The translations under genes were made by a program, and so were the position numbers. The notes under the pieces are model-generated. The model saw only the letters and a program-made list of their open reading frames with translations. It ran no database searches and was not told the origin of the DNA. From contig CAZQEZ010000066.1 in the NCBI GenBank assembly GCA_964592475.1, forward strand, positions 1 to 24,065: DNA of 24,065 bases, in the 5' to 3' direction. The DNA comes from CAZQEZ01 sp964592475 (GTDB lineage: Bacteria > Bacteroidota > Bacteroidia > Cytophagales > Cyclobacteriaceae). Positions 14,766 through 23,285 of this stretch are shown here, in pieces (the first letter of the stretch is position 1; every line of letters starts with the position of its first letter).

Positions 14766-16445
14766 TTAGGCCGGTTGCTCTGCCTCTACCAGCTTTCTTC
14801 TAATAATTTTACCAATATTAGATTTTGGTAGTTCATCCATAAACTCAACTAGTTTTGGTATTTTATAAGCAGTCAAACTTTCACGGCAATAAGTAATTAG
14901 CTCTTCTTTTGTTAAACTATCATCTTTTTTAACCACGAAAACCTTTACCACTTCATTTGACTTTGCGTCCTTTACTCCTACTGCACCTACTTCAAGTACT
15001 TTCTGGTGCTGACTAATTACATTTTCTATTTCATTAGGATACACGTTAAAACCTGAAACATTGATCATTTCCTTTTTACGGTCTACAATTTTAATGAAGC
15101 CATCTTCACTTATCCTTCCAATATCACCTGTCAGAAACCAACCATCTCTAAATACTATTTCTGATTCCTCAGGATTGTTCCAATAACCTGGCATTACCTG
15201 TGGTCCTCGTGCACATATTTCTCCATTTTCACCCGTGGGTACTTCATTCCCAGCATCATCAAGTATTTTAATTTCTGTGCTTGGTAAAGGCAAACCTATA
15301 GTTCCAATTCTCTCGGTACCATCAATCGGATTACAAGAAAGCACTGGAGAAGTTTCAGTAAGTCCATAACCTTCTACGAGTGGCACACCGGTTAATTTTT
15401 TCCATTTGGTAGCTACAATATCTTGAACTGCCATGCCACCACCTACTGCAATTTTGAAATTACTAAAATCTACTGAGGCAAACTCAGGTCTATTTAGCAA
15501 GCCATTAAAAAGTGTATTAACTCCTGTAAAGACGGTGAACTTATACTTTTTTAATTCTTTGATGAAGGCAGGCATATCCCTCGGATTAGTAATTAAAACG
15601 TTACGAGCACCAATTTTCATAAAAGAAAGACAATTTACAGTAAGCGCAAAAATGTGATACAATGGTAAAGCCGTGATTACAATTTCTTTTCTTTCTATCA
15701 GCTTCGGCCTCATCCATTGCGATATCTGCTCCATATTGGCTACCATATTACGATGAGTGAGGGCAGCACCTTTAGAAATACCTGTAGTACCACCTGTATA
15801 TTGTAGAAAGGCTATGTCCTTATTAGTAATTTTAGGCCTTTCATACTTTAATTGCTTACCCTTCTTCAAAGCATAGTTAAATTTAACCGCATCTGGTAAG
15901 TTATAGGCCGGCACCATTTTTTTAACATGCTTTACCACAAAATTTACTATGGGCTTTTTTATTCCACCCAAAAGGTCACCAATTTCGGTAACAATTACTT
16001 TTTTTATTTTAGTTTTAGCAATTACCTTTTCCAGGTTAAAAGCAAAATTGGCCAAAATAACTACAGCTTTTACTTCAGAATCATTAAACTGATGCTCCAT
16101 TTCTCTGGCTGTATAAAGCGGATTTGTATTTACTACTGTTAATCCTGCTCTCAAAGCACCAAATATAGCAATTGGATTCTGTAATAAATTTGGCATTTGA
16201 ATGGCTATTCTATCACCTTTGTGTAATCCACACTCCTTTTGTAAGAAAGCTGCAAAAGAAAGGGAAAGTTGATCAAGCTGACGATAGGTAATAGATTTAC
16301 CAAAATTGTCAAAAGACGGTAAATCATTAAACTTTTCAATACTGGCCTCCAGCAATTCTACCAGCGAGGCATAATTTTCGGGGTCAATGGTATGATCGAC
16401 TCCCTTGGGGTAATGGTCAAACCATGAAGCTTTATACTCACTCAT
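14766..16445 (-). CDS. fadD: Long-chain fatty-acid-CoA ligase
   Basis: It activates long-chain fatty acids to acyl-CoA through an acyl-adenylate. The 559-residue length matches E. coli FadD (561). The AMP-binding P-loop YTGGTTGISKG is at 216-226; then come the motif GYGLTETSPV, the ATP-binding FLTGDIGRI, the hinge DRKKEMINVSGFNVYPNEIE, and the C-terminal catalytic lysine in LPKSNIGKIIRRKL. The protein should be at the inner face of the membrane. It is monocistronic and divergent from the Lrp-family regulator; such neighbours sometimes control each other, but nothing in the sequence proves that. Other fad genes are not nearby. Confidence 0.93.
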   Translation of the reverse strand: MSEYKASWFDHYPKGVDHTIDPENYASLVELLEASIEKFNDLPSFDNFGKSITYRQLDQLSLSFAAFLQKECGLHKGDRIAIQMPNLLQNPIAIFGALRAGLTVVNTNPLYTAREMEHQFNDSEVKAVVILANFAFNLEKVIAKTKIKKVIVTEIGDLLGGIKKPIVNFVVKHVKKMVPAYNLPDAVKFNYALKKGKQLKYERPKITNKDIAFLQYTGGTTGISKGAALTHRNMVANMEQISQWMRPKLIERKEIVITALPLYHIFALTVNCLSFMKIGARNVLITNPRDMPAFIKELKKYKFTVFTGVNTLFNGLLNRPEFASVDFSNFKIAVGGGMAVQDIVATKWKKLTGVPLVEGYGLTETSPVLSCNPIDGTERIGTIGLPLPSTEIKILDDAGNEVPTGENGEICARGPQVMPGYWNNPEESEIVFRDGWFLTGDIGRISEDGFIKIVDRKKEMINVSGFNVYPNEIENVISQHQKVLEVGAVGVKDAKSNEVVKVFVVKKDDSLTKEELITYCRESLTAYKIPKLVEFMDELPKSNIGKIIRRKLVEAEQPA

Positions 16446-16881
16446 TTCATATTGTTTAATTGTTTACTTATAAGTTTAAAAAAGCAAACCATCTTATTAA
16501 AATTATTTCGATAGAGTTGCTTTAAAACAGCAAATAGTTACAAAACTATTAAAACCTGCATAATATCATAGCAATTTTATCGAATATTAAGAATTATTTT
16601 CTATAAAGTTCGTGGCATTTTGCACCACATGAGTATTTTATAGTCAAAAATAAAAAAAATCAAACCAATTAATTTTTACTGAATGGCATATTTTTATTAA
16701 AAAAAATTAAAAAAATAGGGATTATTGTAATAATTTTACAATTAATAAAAATGCAGGTGATTCCAAAGAATTGATTATATTCTGACAATGCCCAAATGAT
16801 TTCAAATTATTGTTGTCGATTATTTAATTTTTTTTACATTTGCATCTAATCATTTAGCAATATTATAATTAAAACTAACCA
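16446..16881. other. AT-rich divergent region fadD / Lrp-family regulator
   Basis: This 436-bp region is extremely AT-rich with many A and T runs, and no credible ORF. It carries a good candidate promoter for the regulator (16812-16842). A promoter for fadD is not obvious. The length and curvature-prone A-tracts would suit binding by an Lrp-type protein, but I see no clear operator. Confidence 0.5.
16812..16842 (+). promoter_or_regulatory. Candidate promoter of the Lrp-family gene
   Basis: GTTG (16812-16815), 19 bases, then TACATTTG (16835-16842). The downstream box is a perfect TAnnTTTG and the upstream box has one mismatch to TTTG. The expected leader to the ATG at 16882 is about 32 bases. 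Confidence 0.6.
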
Positions 16882-17349
16882 ATGAATAAGAATTTTGATA
16901 TTGATAATGTTGATTTAAAGATACTTTCATTATTGGCCGAAGACGCCAAAATGCCTTATACAGAAGTAGCTAAAAAAGTTTTTGTTTCTGGCGGTACTGT
17001 TCACGTGCGCATGAGAAAAATGGAAGAAATGGGAATAGTACAAGGAACCACCTTAAATATGGACTATTCCAAAATGGGATATGATATTACAGCATTTTTG
17101 GGCATTTATCTCGAAAAAAGTTCGCTATATGATACTGTCATACAAAACTTGCAAGATATTTCGGAAATCGTAAAAATACATTATACTACGGGTAATTACA
17201 ACATTTTCGTAAAAATGCATTGTAAAGATACTAAGCACTTAAAGGATGTTTTGCATGATAAAATTCAAACCATAGAAGGTATTGAAAGAACTGAAACAAT
17301 CATCTCATTAGAAGAAAGCCTTAATCGACATATCCAATTTGATAAATAA
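16882..17349 (+). CDS. Lrp/AsnC-family transcriptional regulator
   Basis: The 155-residue protein has the family's two-part layout. An N-terminal winged helix-turn-helix (about 8-60) carries DLKILSLLAEDAKMPYTEVAKKV and VSGGTVHVRMRKMEEMGIV, with Val-Ser-Gly-Gly-Thr-Val at the recognition helix. A C-terminal ligand-binding RAM domain (about 68-145) carries IHYTTGNYNIFVKM and GIERTETIISLEES. Such regulators form octamers or dimers and answer to amino acids or related metabolites. The target cannot be read from sequence. It diverges from fadD and lies upstream of the suf operon on the same strand, but the hairpin at 17408-17452 separates them. Confidence 0.93.
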   Translation: MNKNFDIDNVDLKILSLLAEDAKMPYTEVAKKVFVSGGTVHVRMRKMEEMGIVQGTTLNMDYSKMGYDITAFLGIYLEKSSLYDTVIQNLQDISEIVKIHYTTGNYNIFVKMHCKDTKHLKDVLHDKIQTIEGIERTETIISLEESLNRHIQFDK

Positions 17350-17370
17350 ATTTATCCTCTGAATCAGCGA

Positions 17371-17402
17371 TTTGAAGCTGGAATCTCTTTTTTTTACTTT
17401 TG
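17371..17402 (+). promoter_or_regulatory. Consensus-like promoter upstream of the suf operon
   Basis: TTTG (17371-17374), exactly 20 bases, then TACTTTTG (17395-17402): both boxes match the Bacteroidota sigma-ABfr pattern perfectly, the best match I found in the window. Transcription would begin near 17408, at the first base of the hairpin at 17408-17452. Confidence 0.65.
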
Positions 17403-17407
17403 TGCAT

Positions 17408-17452
17408 AAAAACCTGTCAGTTGCCTTTTGGTATTGCAACAGTCAGGTTTTT
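17408..17452 (+). terminator. Hairpin at the start of the suf leader (attenuator or lrp terminator)
   Basis: The arm aaaaacctgtcagttgc (17408-17424) pairs with gcaacagtcaggttttt (17436-17452) at 15 of 17 positions around an 11-base loop, followed by T/A-rich sequence. It is a good intrinsic terminator 59 bp after the Lrp-family stop. Because a strong promoter lies immediately upstream, it would also be the first structure in a suf transcript. Confidence 0.75.
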
Positions 17453-17548
17453 ATATTTTAATCACGATCATAAACTTTGTTTAAAAAAAATTTCTAATTT
17501 CTGAAACATTGAACAACTTTAAAGTGTTATTGTCGTGTTATTACTAAA

Positions 17549-17563
17549 TTAGAATAAGTCTAA
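17549..17563. promoter_or_regulatory. Short dyad just upstream of sufB
   Basis: TTAGA and TCTAA flank a 5-base centre, with one more pair two positions out, 18 bp before the sufB ATG. The spacing resembles DtxR/IdeR-type metal-regulator boxes (TTAGG...CCTAA), but the match is partial. It is a possible iron- or redox-responsive operator. Confidence 0.3.
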
Positions 17564-17581
17564 ATAAATAATTATTATTAT

Positions 17582-19033
17582 ATGAGCCAGGAACAAGATA
17601 CTCAAATTCTTAATAAATTAACCAAGTCTGAATATAAATACGGTTGGGAATCCAAATTTGAATCAGATTCAGCACCTAAAGGACTTGATGAAGATATAGT
17701 AAGGTTCATTTCTGCCAAAAAAAATGAACCCGAATGGCTATTAGAATGGAGACTAAAAGCTTTTCGAAAGTGGAGCACCATGAAGGAACCTAAATGGCCT
17801 AATGTAACTTTCCCACCGATTAATTATCAAGACATAATCTATTACTCAGCACCCAAACAACAGGCGAAGGTAGAAAGCCTTGACGATATAGATCCTGAAT
17901 TACGAGAAACATTTGAGAAACTTGGAATTTCTCTTGATGAGCAAAAAAGACTCACGGGAGTAGCTGTAGACGCTGTAATAGATAGTGTTTCTGTTGCTAC
18001 AACCTTTAAAAAGACGCTAGGAGAATTAGGCATTATCTTTTGCTCATTCAGCGAAGCAGTGCATGAACATCCCGAATTAATTAAAAAATATATAGGTTCG
18101 GTTGTGCCTGCCAATGACAATTATTTTGCAGCTCTTAACTCCGCTGTTTTTAGCGATGGGTCATTTTGTTATATACCCAAGGGAGTAAGATGCCCAATGG
18201 AGTTATCTACTTACTTTAGAATAAATGCTGCAAATACAGGCCAGTTTGAACGTACTTTAATAGTAGCAGAAGAAGGTAGCTATGTAAGCTACCTTGAAGG
18301 TTGTACGGCACCTATGCGAGACGAACACCAATTACATGCAGCTGTAGTTGAAATTTATGCTGCCAAAGATGCAGAAGTTAAATACAGCACGGTGCAAAAT
18401 TGGTACCCTGGTAATGATGAAGGAAAAGGTGGTGTTTATAATTTTGTAACTAAAAGAGGCCTTTGTGCCGGCGACAGTTCCAAAATATCTTGGACCCAGG
18501 TTGAGACAGGTTCGGCCATCACCTGGAAATATCCAAGCTGCGTTTTGAAAGGTGATAATTCTGTAGGTGAATTTTATTCTGTTGCTGTTACCAATAAATA
18601 TCAACAAGCAGATACCGGAACCAAGATGACTCATATAGGTAAAAATACCAGAAGTCGTATTGTATCCAAAGGTATTTCTGCAGGAAAAAGCCAAAACAGC
18701 TACCGAGGTTTGGTAAAAGTACTTAAACGAGCAGAAAATGCCAGAAACTTTTCACAGTGTGACAGTTTGTTAATGGGTGATCAATGTGGAGCTCATACAT
18801 TTCCATATATAGAAGTAGATAATACCTCTGCAGTAGTAGAGCACGAAGCTACCACATCCAAAATAGGTGAAGATCAAATATTCTACTGTAATCAACGAGG
18901 TATAGATGATGAAAATGCAGTTGCCTTAATAGTGAGTGGTTTTGCCAAAGAGGTAATGAATAAGTTGCCTATGGAGTTTGCAGTTGAAGCCCGCAAACTG
19001 CTTGCCTTAACTTTAGAAGGTAGTGTAGGTTAA
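17582..19033 (+). CDS. sufB: Fe-S cluster scaffold subunit SufB
   Basis: SufB is the core scaffold of the SufBCD complex, where sulfur from SufS/SufE and iron are built into [Fe-S] clusters in the cytoplasm. The 483-residue product has full family length. It shows GWESKFESDSAPKGL near the N-terminus, then SDGSFCYIPKGVRCPMELSTYFRIN, EEGSYVSYLEGCTAP, KYSTVQNWYPG, and SQCDSLLMGDQCGAHTFPYIE. Cys393 in QCDS aligns with the catalytic cysteine of E. coli SufB (Cys405). It is the first gene of a seven-gene operon, with a 232-bp leader region holding a promoter, a hairpin and a dyad. Confidence 0.98.
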   Translation: MSQEQDTQILNKLTKSEYKYGWESKFESDSAPKGLDEDIVRFISAKKNEPEWLLEWRLKAFRKWSTMKEPKWPNVTFPPINYQDIIYYSAPKQQAKVESLDDIDPELRETFEKLGISLDEQKRLTGVAVDAVIDSVSVATTFKKTLGELGIIFCSFSEAVHEHPELIKKYIGSVVPANDNYFAALNSAVFSDGSFCYIPKGVRCPMELSTYFRINAANTGQFERTLIVAEEGSYVSYLEGCTAPMRDEHQLHAAVVEIYAAKDAEVKYSTVQNWYPGNDEGKGGVYNFVTKRGLCAGDSSKISWTQVETGSAITWKYPSCVLKGDNSVGEFYSVAVTNKYQQADTGTKMTHIGKNTRSRIVSKGISAGKSQNSYRGLVKVLKRAENARNFSQCDSLLMGDQCGAHTFPYIEVDNTSAVVEHEATTSKIGEDQIFYCNQRGIDDENAVALIVSGFAKEVMNKLPMEFAVEARKLLALTLEGSVG

Positions 19034-19075
19034 AATAATTTAAGGTAAAAATATTTCAAATAATTAAATAGAGCA

Positions 19076-19837
19076 ATGTTAAAGATCAACAATCTTAAGG
19101 CTTCCATCGATGGAAAGAACATTTTAAACGGAATAAATTTGGAAGTAAAAGCTGGAGAAATTCATGCTATAATGGGGCCTAATGGTTCTGGCAAAAGTAC
19201 TTTGGCTTCCATACTTGCAGGAAGAGAAGAGTTTGAAGTTACTGAAGGGTCAATAGAGTATCAGAAAAAAGATTTATTAGAATTAGCGCCGGAAGAAAGA
19301 GCGGCCGAAGGTATTTTTCTTGCTTTTCAATATCCTGTTGAAATTCCTGGAGTAAGTTCAACTAATTTTCTTAAAACAGCTGTGAATCAAATTAGAGAGT
19401 ATAAAGGTGAAGAACCCATTAATTCTGTTGAATTTCTTTCTATGCTTAAAGATAAAATGAAATTAGTAGATATTGATCAAAGTTTGTTGCAAAGATCAGT
19501 AAACGAGGGTTTTAGTGGTGGAGAAAAAAAGAGAAATGAAATATTTCAAATGGCAGTATTAGAGCCAACGTTATCAATATTGGACGAAACAGATTCAGGT
19601 CTTGATATAGACGCTTTGAAAATAGTGGCTGATGGTGTAAATAAACTGCGAAACAAAGATAATTCTACTATAGTAGTTACTCATTATCAGCGTCTACTTA
19701 ATTATATAGTTCCTGATTACGTTCATGTTTTATACAACGGTCGTATTGTAAAGTCTGGCGGGAAAGAACTGGCCTTTGAACTTGAAGAAAAAGGATACGA
19801 TTGGATTAAGCAAGAAGCAGATACCCAATTAGCCTAA
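19076..19837 (+). CDS. sufC: SufC ATPase of the SufBCD complex
   Basis: SufC is the ABC-type ATPase that drives conformational changes of SufB-SufD during cluster assembly. It is soluble, not a transporter. The 253-residue product has Walker A GPNGSGKST (34-42), the Q-loop in FLAFQYPVEIPGV, the SufC-specific signature FSGGEKKRNEI, and Walker B followed by LDETDSGLDIDALK, with the switch His in VVTHYQRLL. The LDETDSGLD wording separates SufC from other ABC ATPases. A 42-bp AT-rich gap precedes it and sufD follows after 19 bp. Confidence 0.98.
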   Translation: MLKINNLKASIDGKNILNGINLEVKAGEIHAIMGPNGSGKSTLASILAGREEFEVTEGSIEYQKKDLLELAPEERAAEGIFLAFQYPVEIPGVSSTNFLKTAVNQIREYKGEEPINSVEFLSMLKDKMKLVDIDQSLLQRSVNEGFSGGEKKRNEIFQMAVLEPTLSILDETDSGLDIDALKIVADGVNKLRNKDNSTIVVTHYQRLLNYIVPDYVHVLYNGRIVKSGGKELAFELEEKGYDWIKQEADTQLA

Positions 19838-19856
19838 GTTACATCTTTAAAAAAAT

Positions 19857-21206
19857 ATGAAAATGAGCACGGTTGCCGATCAACCCAATATACATAAGAA
19901 AATCCATACCAATTTCGAGATTTTGCAAAATAAACTTAATGGCACGAGCAAATGGCCTATTCAACAGGTGAGAAAACAAGCCCTTAATGTATTTAATGAG
20001 CAAGGCTTACCAGGATTAAAACATGAAGAATATAAATACACTCATTTAGGTAAAGCTTTGGAAAAACACTTCGACTTTGCCCAAAAAGCGGAGCCTCAAT
20101 TAGGCAATATCGAGAAGTATAAAGTAGATTTGTATTTAAGCGATGATATTATTAATTTAACTTTTGTTAATGGCCAATTCATGCAAGAACTTTCCGGACA
20201 ATATGAAGAGGCCGGAATAAAAATTCTAGAATTCTCTGAAGCGTATGAAAAACATCAAGCCAAAATTGATGAGCATTTTTCAAAATATGCCAAAATTGAA
20301 GCTGACCCTTTCATAGCTTTAAACACAGCTTTTGCCGAAAAGGGTGCATTTATTGAAATTGATGATAACAAAATAGTGGAAAAGCCGATATTCATAAATT
20401 TTATCATCGATAGTAATATGAGCGAAGTTTTAGCCTATCCCCGCAATCTTATTATTGCCGGTAAAAACTCGCGATTAAGTGTAGTAGAAAGATATATCAG
20501 TGAAGGTAAGCATCCGTCTTTTGTAAATAGTGTAATGGAAGTGGTAGTTTATCAAGATGCGATATTAAATTATTACCTCATTGAAAGAGAGGGTGAGCAC
20601 AATTACCACCTTGCTACAACTCAAATAAATCAATTAGAAAAATCAAATGTTAATTGCTACGCTATTTCATTAAGCGGGGCAATGGTAAGAAACAACCTTA
20701 ATCTGGTTTTAGATGCCGAACATTGCGAATCAAACATGTTTGGAATTTACCTTCTCAACGGGAAGTCGCATGTAGACAATCATACCATGGTAGATCATCG
20801 CAAACCAAATTGCGAAAGTAATGAATTATATAAAGGTATTATGGATGATAATTCCACGGGCATTTTTAATGGAAAGATTTTTGTACGGCAGTATGCTCAG
20901 AAAACCAATGCTTTTCAATCAAACAAAAATATATTATTGAGCAATAATGCCAGTATAAATACCAAACCACAACTGGAAATATGGGCTGATGATGTAAAAT
21001 GCTCTCATGGATGTACTACCGGACAATTGGATGCTGAACAAATATTTTATTTGCAGTCAAGAGGAATTAGTGAACAAAGAGCCAAAGCAATTCTTTTATA
21101 TGCATTTGTAAATGATATTGTAAATAAAATTAATCTGGATAACATTAAAAAGAGTATTCAGAAAACGATTACTGAAAGATTATACTTAGATTTAGGAGTA
21201 GAATAG
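19857..21206 (+). CDS. sufD: SufD subunit of the SufBCD complex
   Basis: SufD is the SufB paralogue that pairs with it in the scaffold and is needed for iron entry. The 449-residue product has a variable helical N-terminal part (about 1-140) with LPGLKHEEYKYTHL, then the beta-helix core with LNLVLDAEHCESNMFGIYLL. The C-terminal KCSHGCTTGQLD carries Cys382 and His384, the latter at the position of E. coli His360 at the cluster site, and SRGISEQRAKAILLYAF ends the core. The ATG at 19857 gives MKM; the second ATG two codons later is also possible. The stop codon is followed directly by the sufS ATG. Confidence 0.96.
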   Translation: MKMSTVADQPNIHKKIHTNFEILQNKLNGTSKWPIQQVRKQALNVFNEQGLPGLKHEEYKYTHLGKALEKHFDFAQKAEPQLGNIEKYKVDLYLSDDIINLTFVNGQFMQELSGQYEEAGIKILEFSEAYEKHQAKIDEHFSKYAKIEADPFIALNTAFAEKGAFIEIDDNKIVEKPIFINFIIDSNMSEVLAYPRNLIIAGKNSRLSVVERYISEGKHPSFVNSVMEVVVYQDAILNYYLIEREGEHNYHLATTQINQLEKSNVNCYAISLSGAMVRNNLNLVLDAEHCESNMFGIYLLNGKSHVDNHTMVDHRKPNCESNELYKGIMDDNSTGIFNGKIFVRQYAQKTNAFQSNKNILLSNNASINTKPQLEIWADDVKCSHGCTTGQLDAEQIFYLQSRGISEQRAKAILLYAFVNDIVNKINLDNIKKSIQKTITERLYLDLGVE

Positions 21207-22454
21207 ATGAATAATAATACGCCTGTAGTTGATTTCAATTTAGATGTAGAGCAAATCAGAAAAGAGTTTCCGATTTTAAATCAGGAAATCAACGGTAAAC
21301 CTTTGGTTTATTTAGACAATGCTGCTACTACTCAAAAACCACAAATTGTAATTGATGCACTGGTAGAATATTATCAAAAATATAACGCCAACATCCATCG
21401 TGGTATTCACACTTTAGCAGAAAAAGCAACAGCTGCTTATGAAGCAACTCGAGAAGCTACCCGAGCATTTATCAATGCCGATTCGGTAGAACAAGTAATT
21501 TTTACCAAAGGCACTACTGAATCAGTTAATCTGGTAGCATCCTCTTATGGGAGTAAATTTATTAATGAAGGCGATGAAGTGCTTGTATCAGGAATGGAGC
21601 ATCATTCCAATATTGTTCCCTGGCAGCTTATTTGCGAAAGAAAGAAAGCACATTTAAAAGTAATCCCGGTTGATGAAAATGGCGTACTTGATTTAGAAGG
21701 TTTTTCAAATATACTTTCAGAGAAAACAAAAATTGTATCAATAGTTTTTGCTTCCAATACATTAGGAACAATTAACCCGGTAAAGGAAATTATTGCCAAA
21801 GCTCATGATGCAGGAGCTGTAGTAATGATAGATGGAGCTCAGGCAACTGCACACTTGCAGTTTGATGTCAAAGATTTAGATGTTGATTTTTTGGGCTTTT
21901 CAGCTCATAAAATGTATGGTCCAAATGGTGTTGGGGTTTTGTATGGCAAAAGAGAACTACTTGAAGAAATGCCTCCTTACATGGGTGGAGGTGAAATGAT
22001 CAAAGATGTGAGCTTTAGCAAAACCACCTACAATGATTTGCCATTTAAATTTGAAGCTGGCACACCTAATATTGCTGATGTGGTAGCTTTTAAACAGGCA
22101 ATTGAATTTATCAACATCATTGGTAAAGATAAAATTCAACGACATGAATTGGAGTTGCTAAATTATGGTCATGAAAAAATTGGAAATATTGAAGGAATAA
22201 GACTTATTGGTACAGCAGCCAATAAAGTAAGTGTAATTAGTTTTGTGGTAAAAGGTGTACATCATTTTGATTTGGGTATGATGCTTGATGCAAAAGGTAT
22301 AGCTGTTCGTACAGGTCACCATTGTACACAACCATTAATGGACCAATATAAAATTGAAGGAACTGTAAGAGCCTCTTTTGCCGTTTATAACACAATTCAA
22401 GAGATTGATACTTTAGTAGACGGGCTTGAAAGAATTGTGAAAATTATGAAATAA
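21207..22454 (+). CDS. sufS: Cysteine desulfurase SufS
   Basis: SufS is the PLP enzyme that takes sulfur from L-cysteine as a persulfide, passes it to SufE and releases alanine. The 415-residue product is a group II desulfurase. It shows YLDNAATTQKP (35-45), the HHSNIVPWQ segment (132-140), IDGAQATAH (208-216), the PLP lysine Lys235 in SAHKMYGPNG, and the persulfide cysteine Cys373 in RTGHHCTQPLM. The short loop before Cys373 is the SufS type, not the longer NifS/IscS type. It starts with no gap after sufD, which suggests translational coupling. Confidence 0.98.
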   Translation: MNNNTPVVDFNLDVEQIRKEFPILNQEINGKPLVYLDNAATTQKPQIVIDALVEYYQKYNANIHRGIHTLAEKATAAYEATREATRAFINADSVEQVIFTKGTTESVNLVASSYGSKFINEGDEVLVSGMEHHSNIVPWQLICERKKAHLKVIPVDENGVLDLEGFSNILSEKTKIVSIVFASNTLGTINPVKEIIAKAHDAGAVVMIDGAQATAHLQFDVKDLDVDFLGFSAHKMYGPNGVGVLYGKRELLEEMPPYMGGGEMIKDVSFSKTTYNDLPFKFEAGTPNIADVVAFKQAIEFINIIGKDKIQRHELELLNYGHEKIGNIEGIRLIGTAANKVSVISFVVKGVHHFDLGMMLDAKGIAVRTGHHCTQPLMDQYKIEGTVRASFAVYNTIQEIDTLVDGLERIVKIMK

Positions 22455-22456
22455 AT

Positions 22457-22918
22457 ATGAGTGACACACAGAAATCTATTGATGAAGTACAAAAAGAAAT
22501 AATTGAAGAATTCTCGTTTTTGGGCGATGATAAAGAAAGTATTATTTATTATATCATGGAGCTAGGCCAAAAGCTTCCGAAAATGAATGAATCTAAAAAA
22601 AACGAGAATAATATTGTAAAGGGTTGCCAGTCAAAAGTATGGCTTACCACTACAATGGAAAATGAGCAATTATATTTTGAAGCTGATAGCAATACTGAAA
22701 TTACTAAAGGTCTAATCAGCCTGTTGATTAGAGTACTTTCCGGACAGCGAGTAAGTAACATAATTGATGCTCAGCTTTATTTTATAGAAAAAATTGGCAT
22801 GCATGGGATTATTGGATCGCAAAGAAGTAATGGATTTGCCGCCATGATCAAACAAATGAAACTTTATGCCATAGCTTATAAAAGTAAAATGAATAGTAAG
22901 GCTTCAAACTTAAAGTAA
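22457..22918 (+). CDS. sufE: SufE sulfur acceptor
   Basis: SufE accepts persulfide sulfur from SufS and delivers it to SufB. The 153-residue product has the acceptor cysteine Cys57 in KGCQSKVWL, the standard site, followed by the core segments ADSNTEITKGLISLLIRVLSGQ (in two parts around TKG) and the helix after IEKIGMHGIIGSQRSNGFAAMI. The use of SufE rather than SufU matches Bacteroidota practice. It begins 2 bp after sufS and ends 1 bp before the next gene. A Lys/Asn-rich C-terminal tail of about 15 residues extends past the usual end. Confidence 0.96.
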   Translation: MSDTQKSIDEVQKEIIEEFSFLGDDKESIIYYIMELGQKLPKMNESKKNENNIVKGCQSKVWLTTTMENEQLYFEADSNTEITKGLISLLIRVLSGQRVSNIIDAQLYFIEKIGMHGIIGSQRSNGFAAMIKQMKLYAIAYKSKMNSKASNLK

Positions 22919-22919
22919 A

Positions 22920-23240
22920 ATGGAAACACAAACTCAGATAACCTTAAAAGACAAAGTTGTAGCGGCAATCAAGCAAGTTTATGATCCTGAAATACCTGTA
23001 GATGTTTATGAACTTGGGTTGATTTACGAAATTAAAGTGTATCCGGTAAATAATGTATATATTCTTATGACATTAACATCTCCCAATTGTCCATCGGCAG
23101 AAAGTATACCTGCAGAGGTGGAACAAAGAGTAAAAGAAGTTGAGGGAATAAACGAAGTGCAAGTAGAATTGACCTTTGATCCTCCTTTTACGCAAGATAT
23201 GATGTCAGAAGCAGCTAAATTAGAACTTGGTTTTTTATAA
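22920..23240 (+). CDS. sufT: SufT-like DUF59 (MIP18 family) protein
   Basis: This small Fe-S maturation factor is from the MIP18/DUF59 family, whose members (SufT, PaaD, human CIAO2) help load clusters onto target proteins. The 106-residue product has YDPEIPVDVYELGLIYEI (21-38), the conserved acidic start of the domain, and the cysteine motif LTSPNCPSAESIP (52-64, Cys57), then VELTFDPPFTQDMMSEAAK. It is a single domain with no ATPase fusion. Its place 1 bp after sufE makes a role in this Suf system very likely; the exact clients are unknown. The symbol follows usage for suf-linked DUF59 proteins. Confidence 0.85.
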   Translation: METQTQITLKDKVVAAIKQVYDPEIPVDVYELGLIYEIKVYPVNNVYILMTLTSPNCPSAESIPAEVEQRVKEVEGINEVQVELTFDPPFTQDMMSEAAKLELGFL

Positions 23241-23285
23241 TTTAATAGATTTTAAAAATTTCAAACATTAAAAATATTGTAATAT

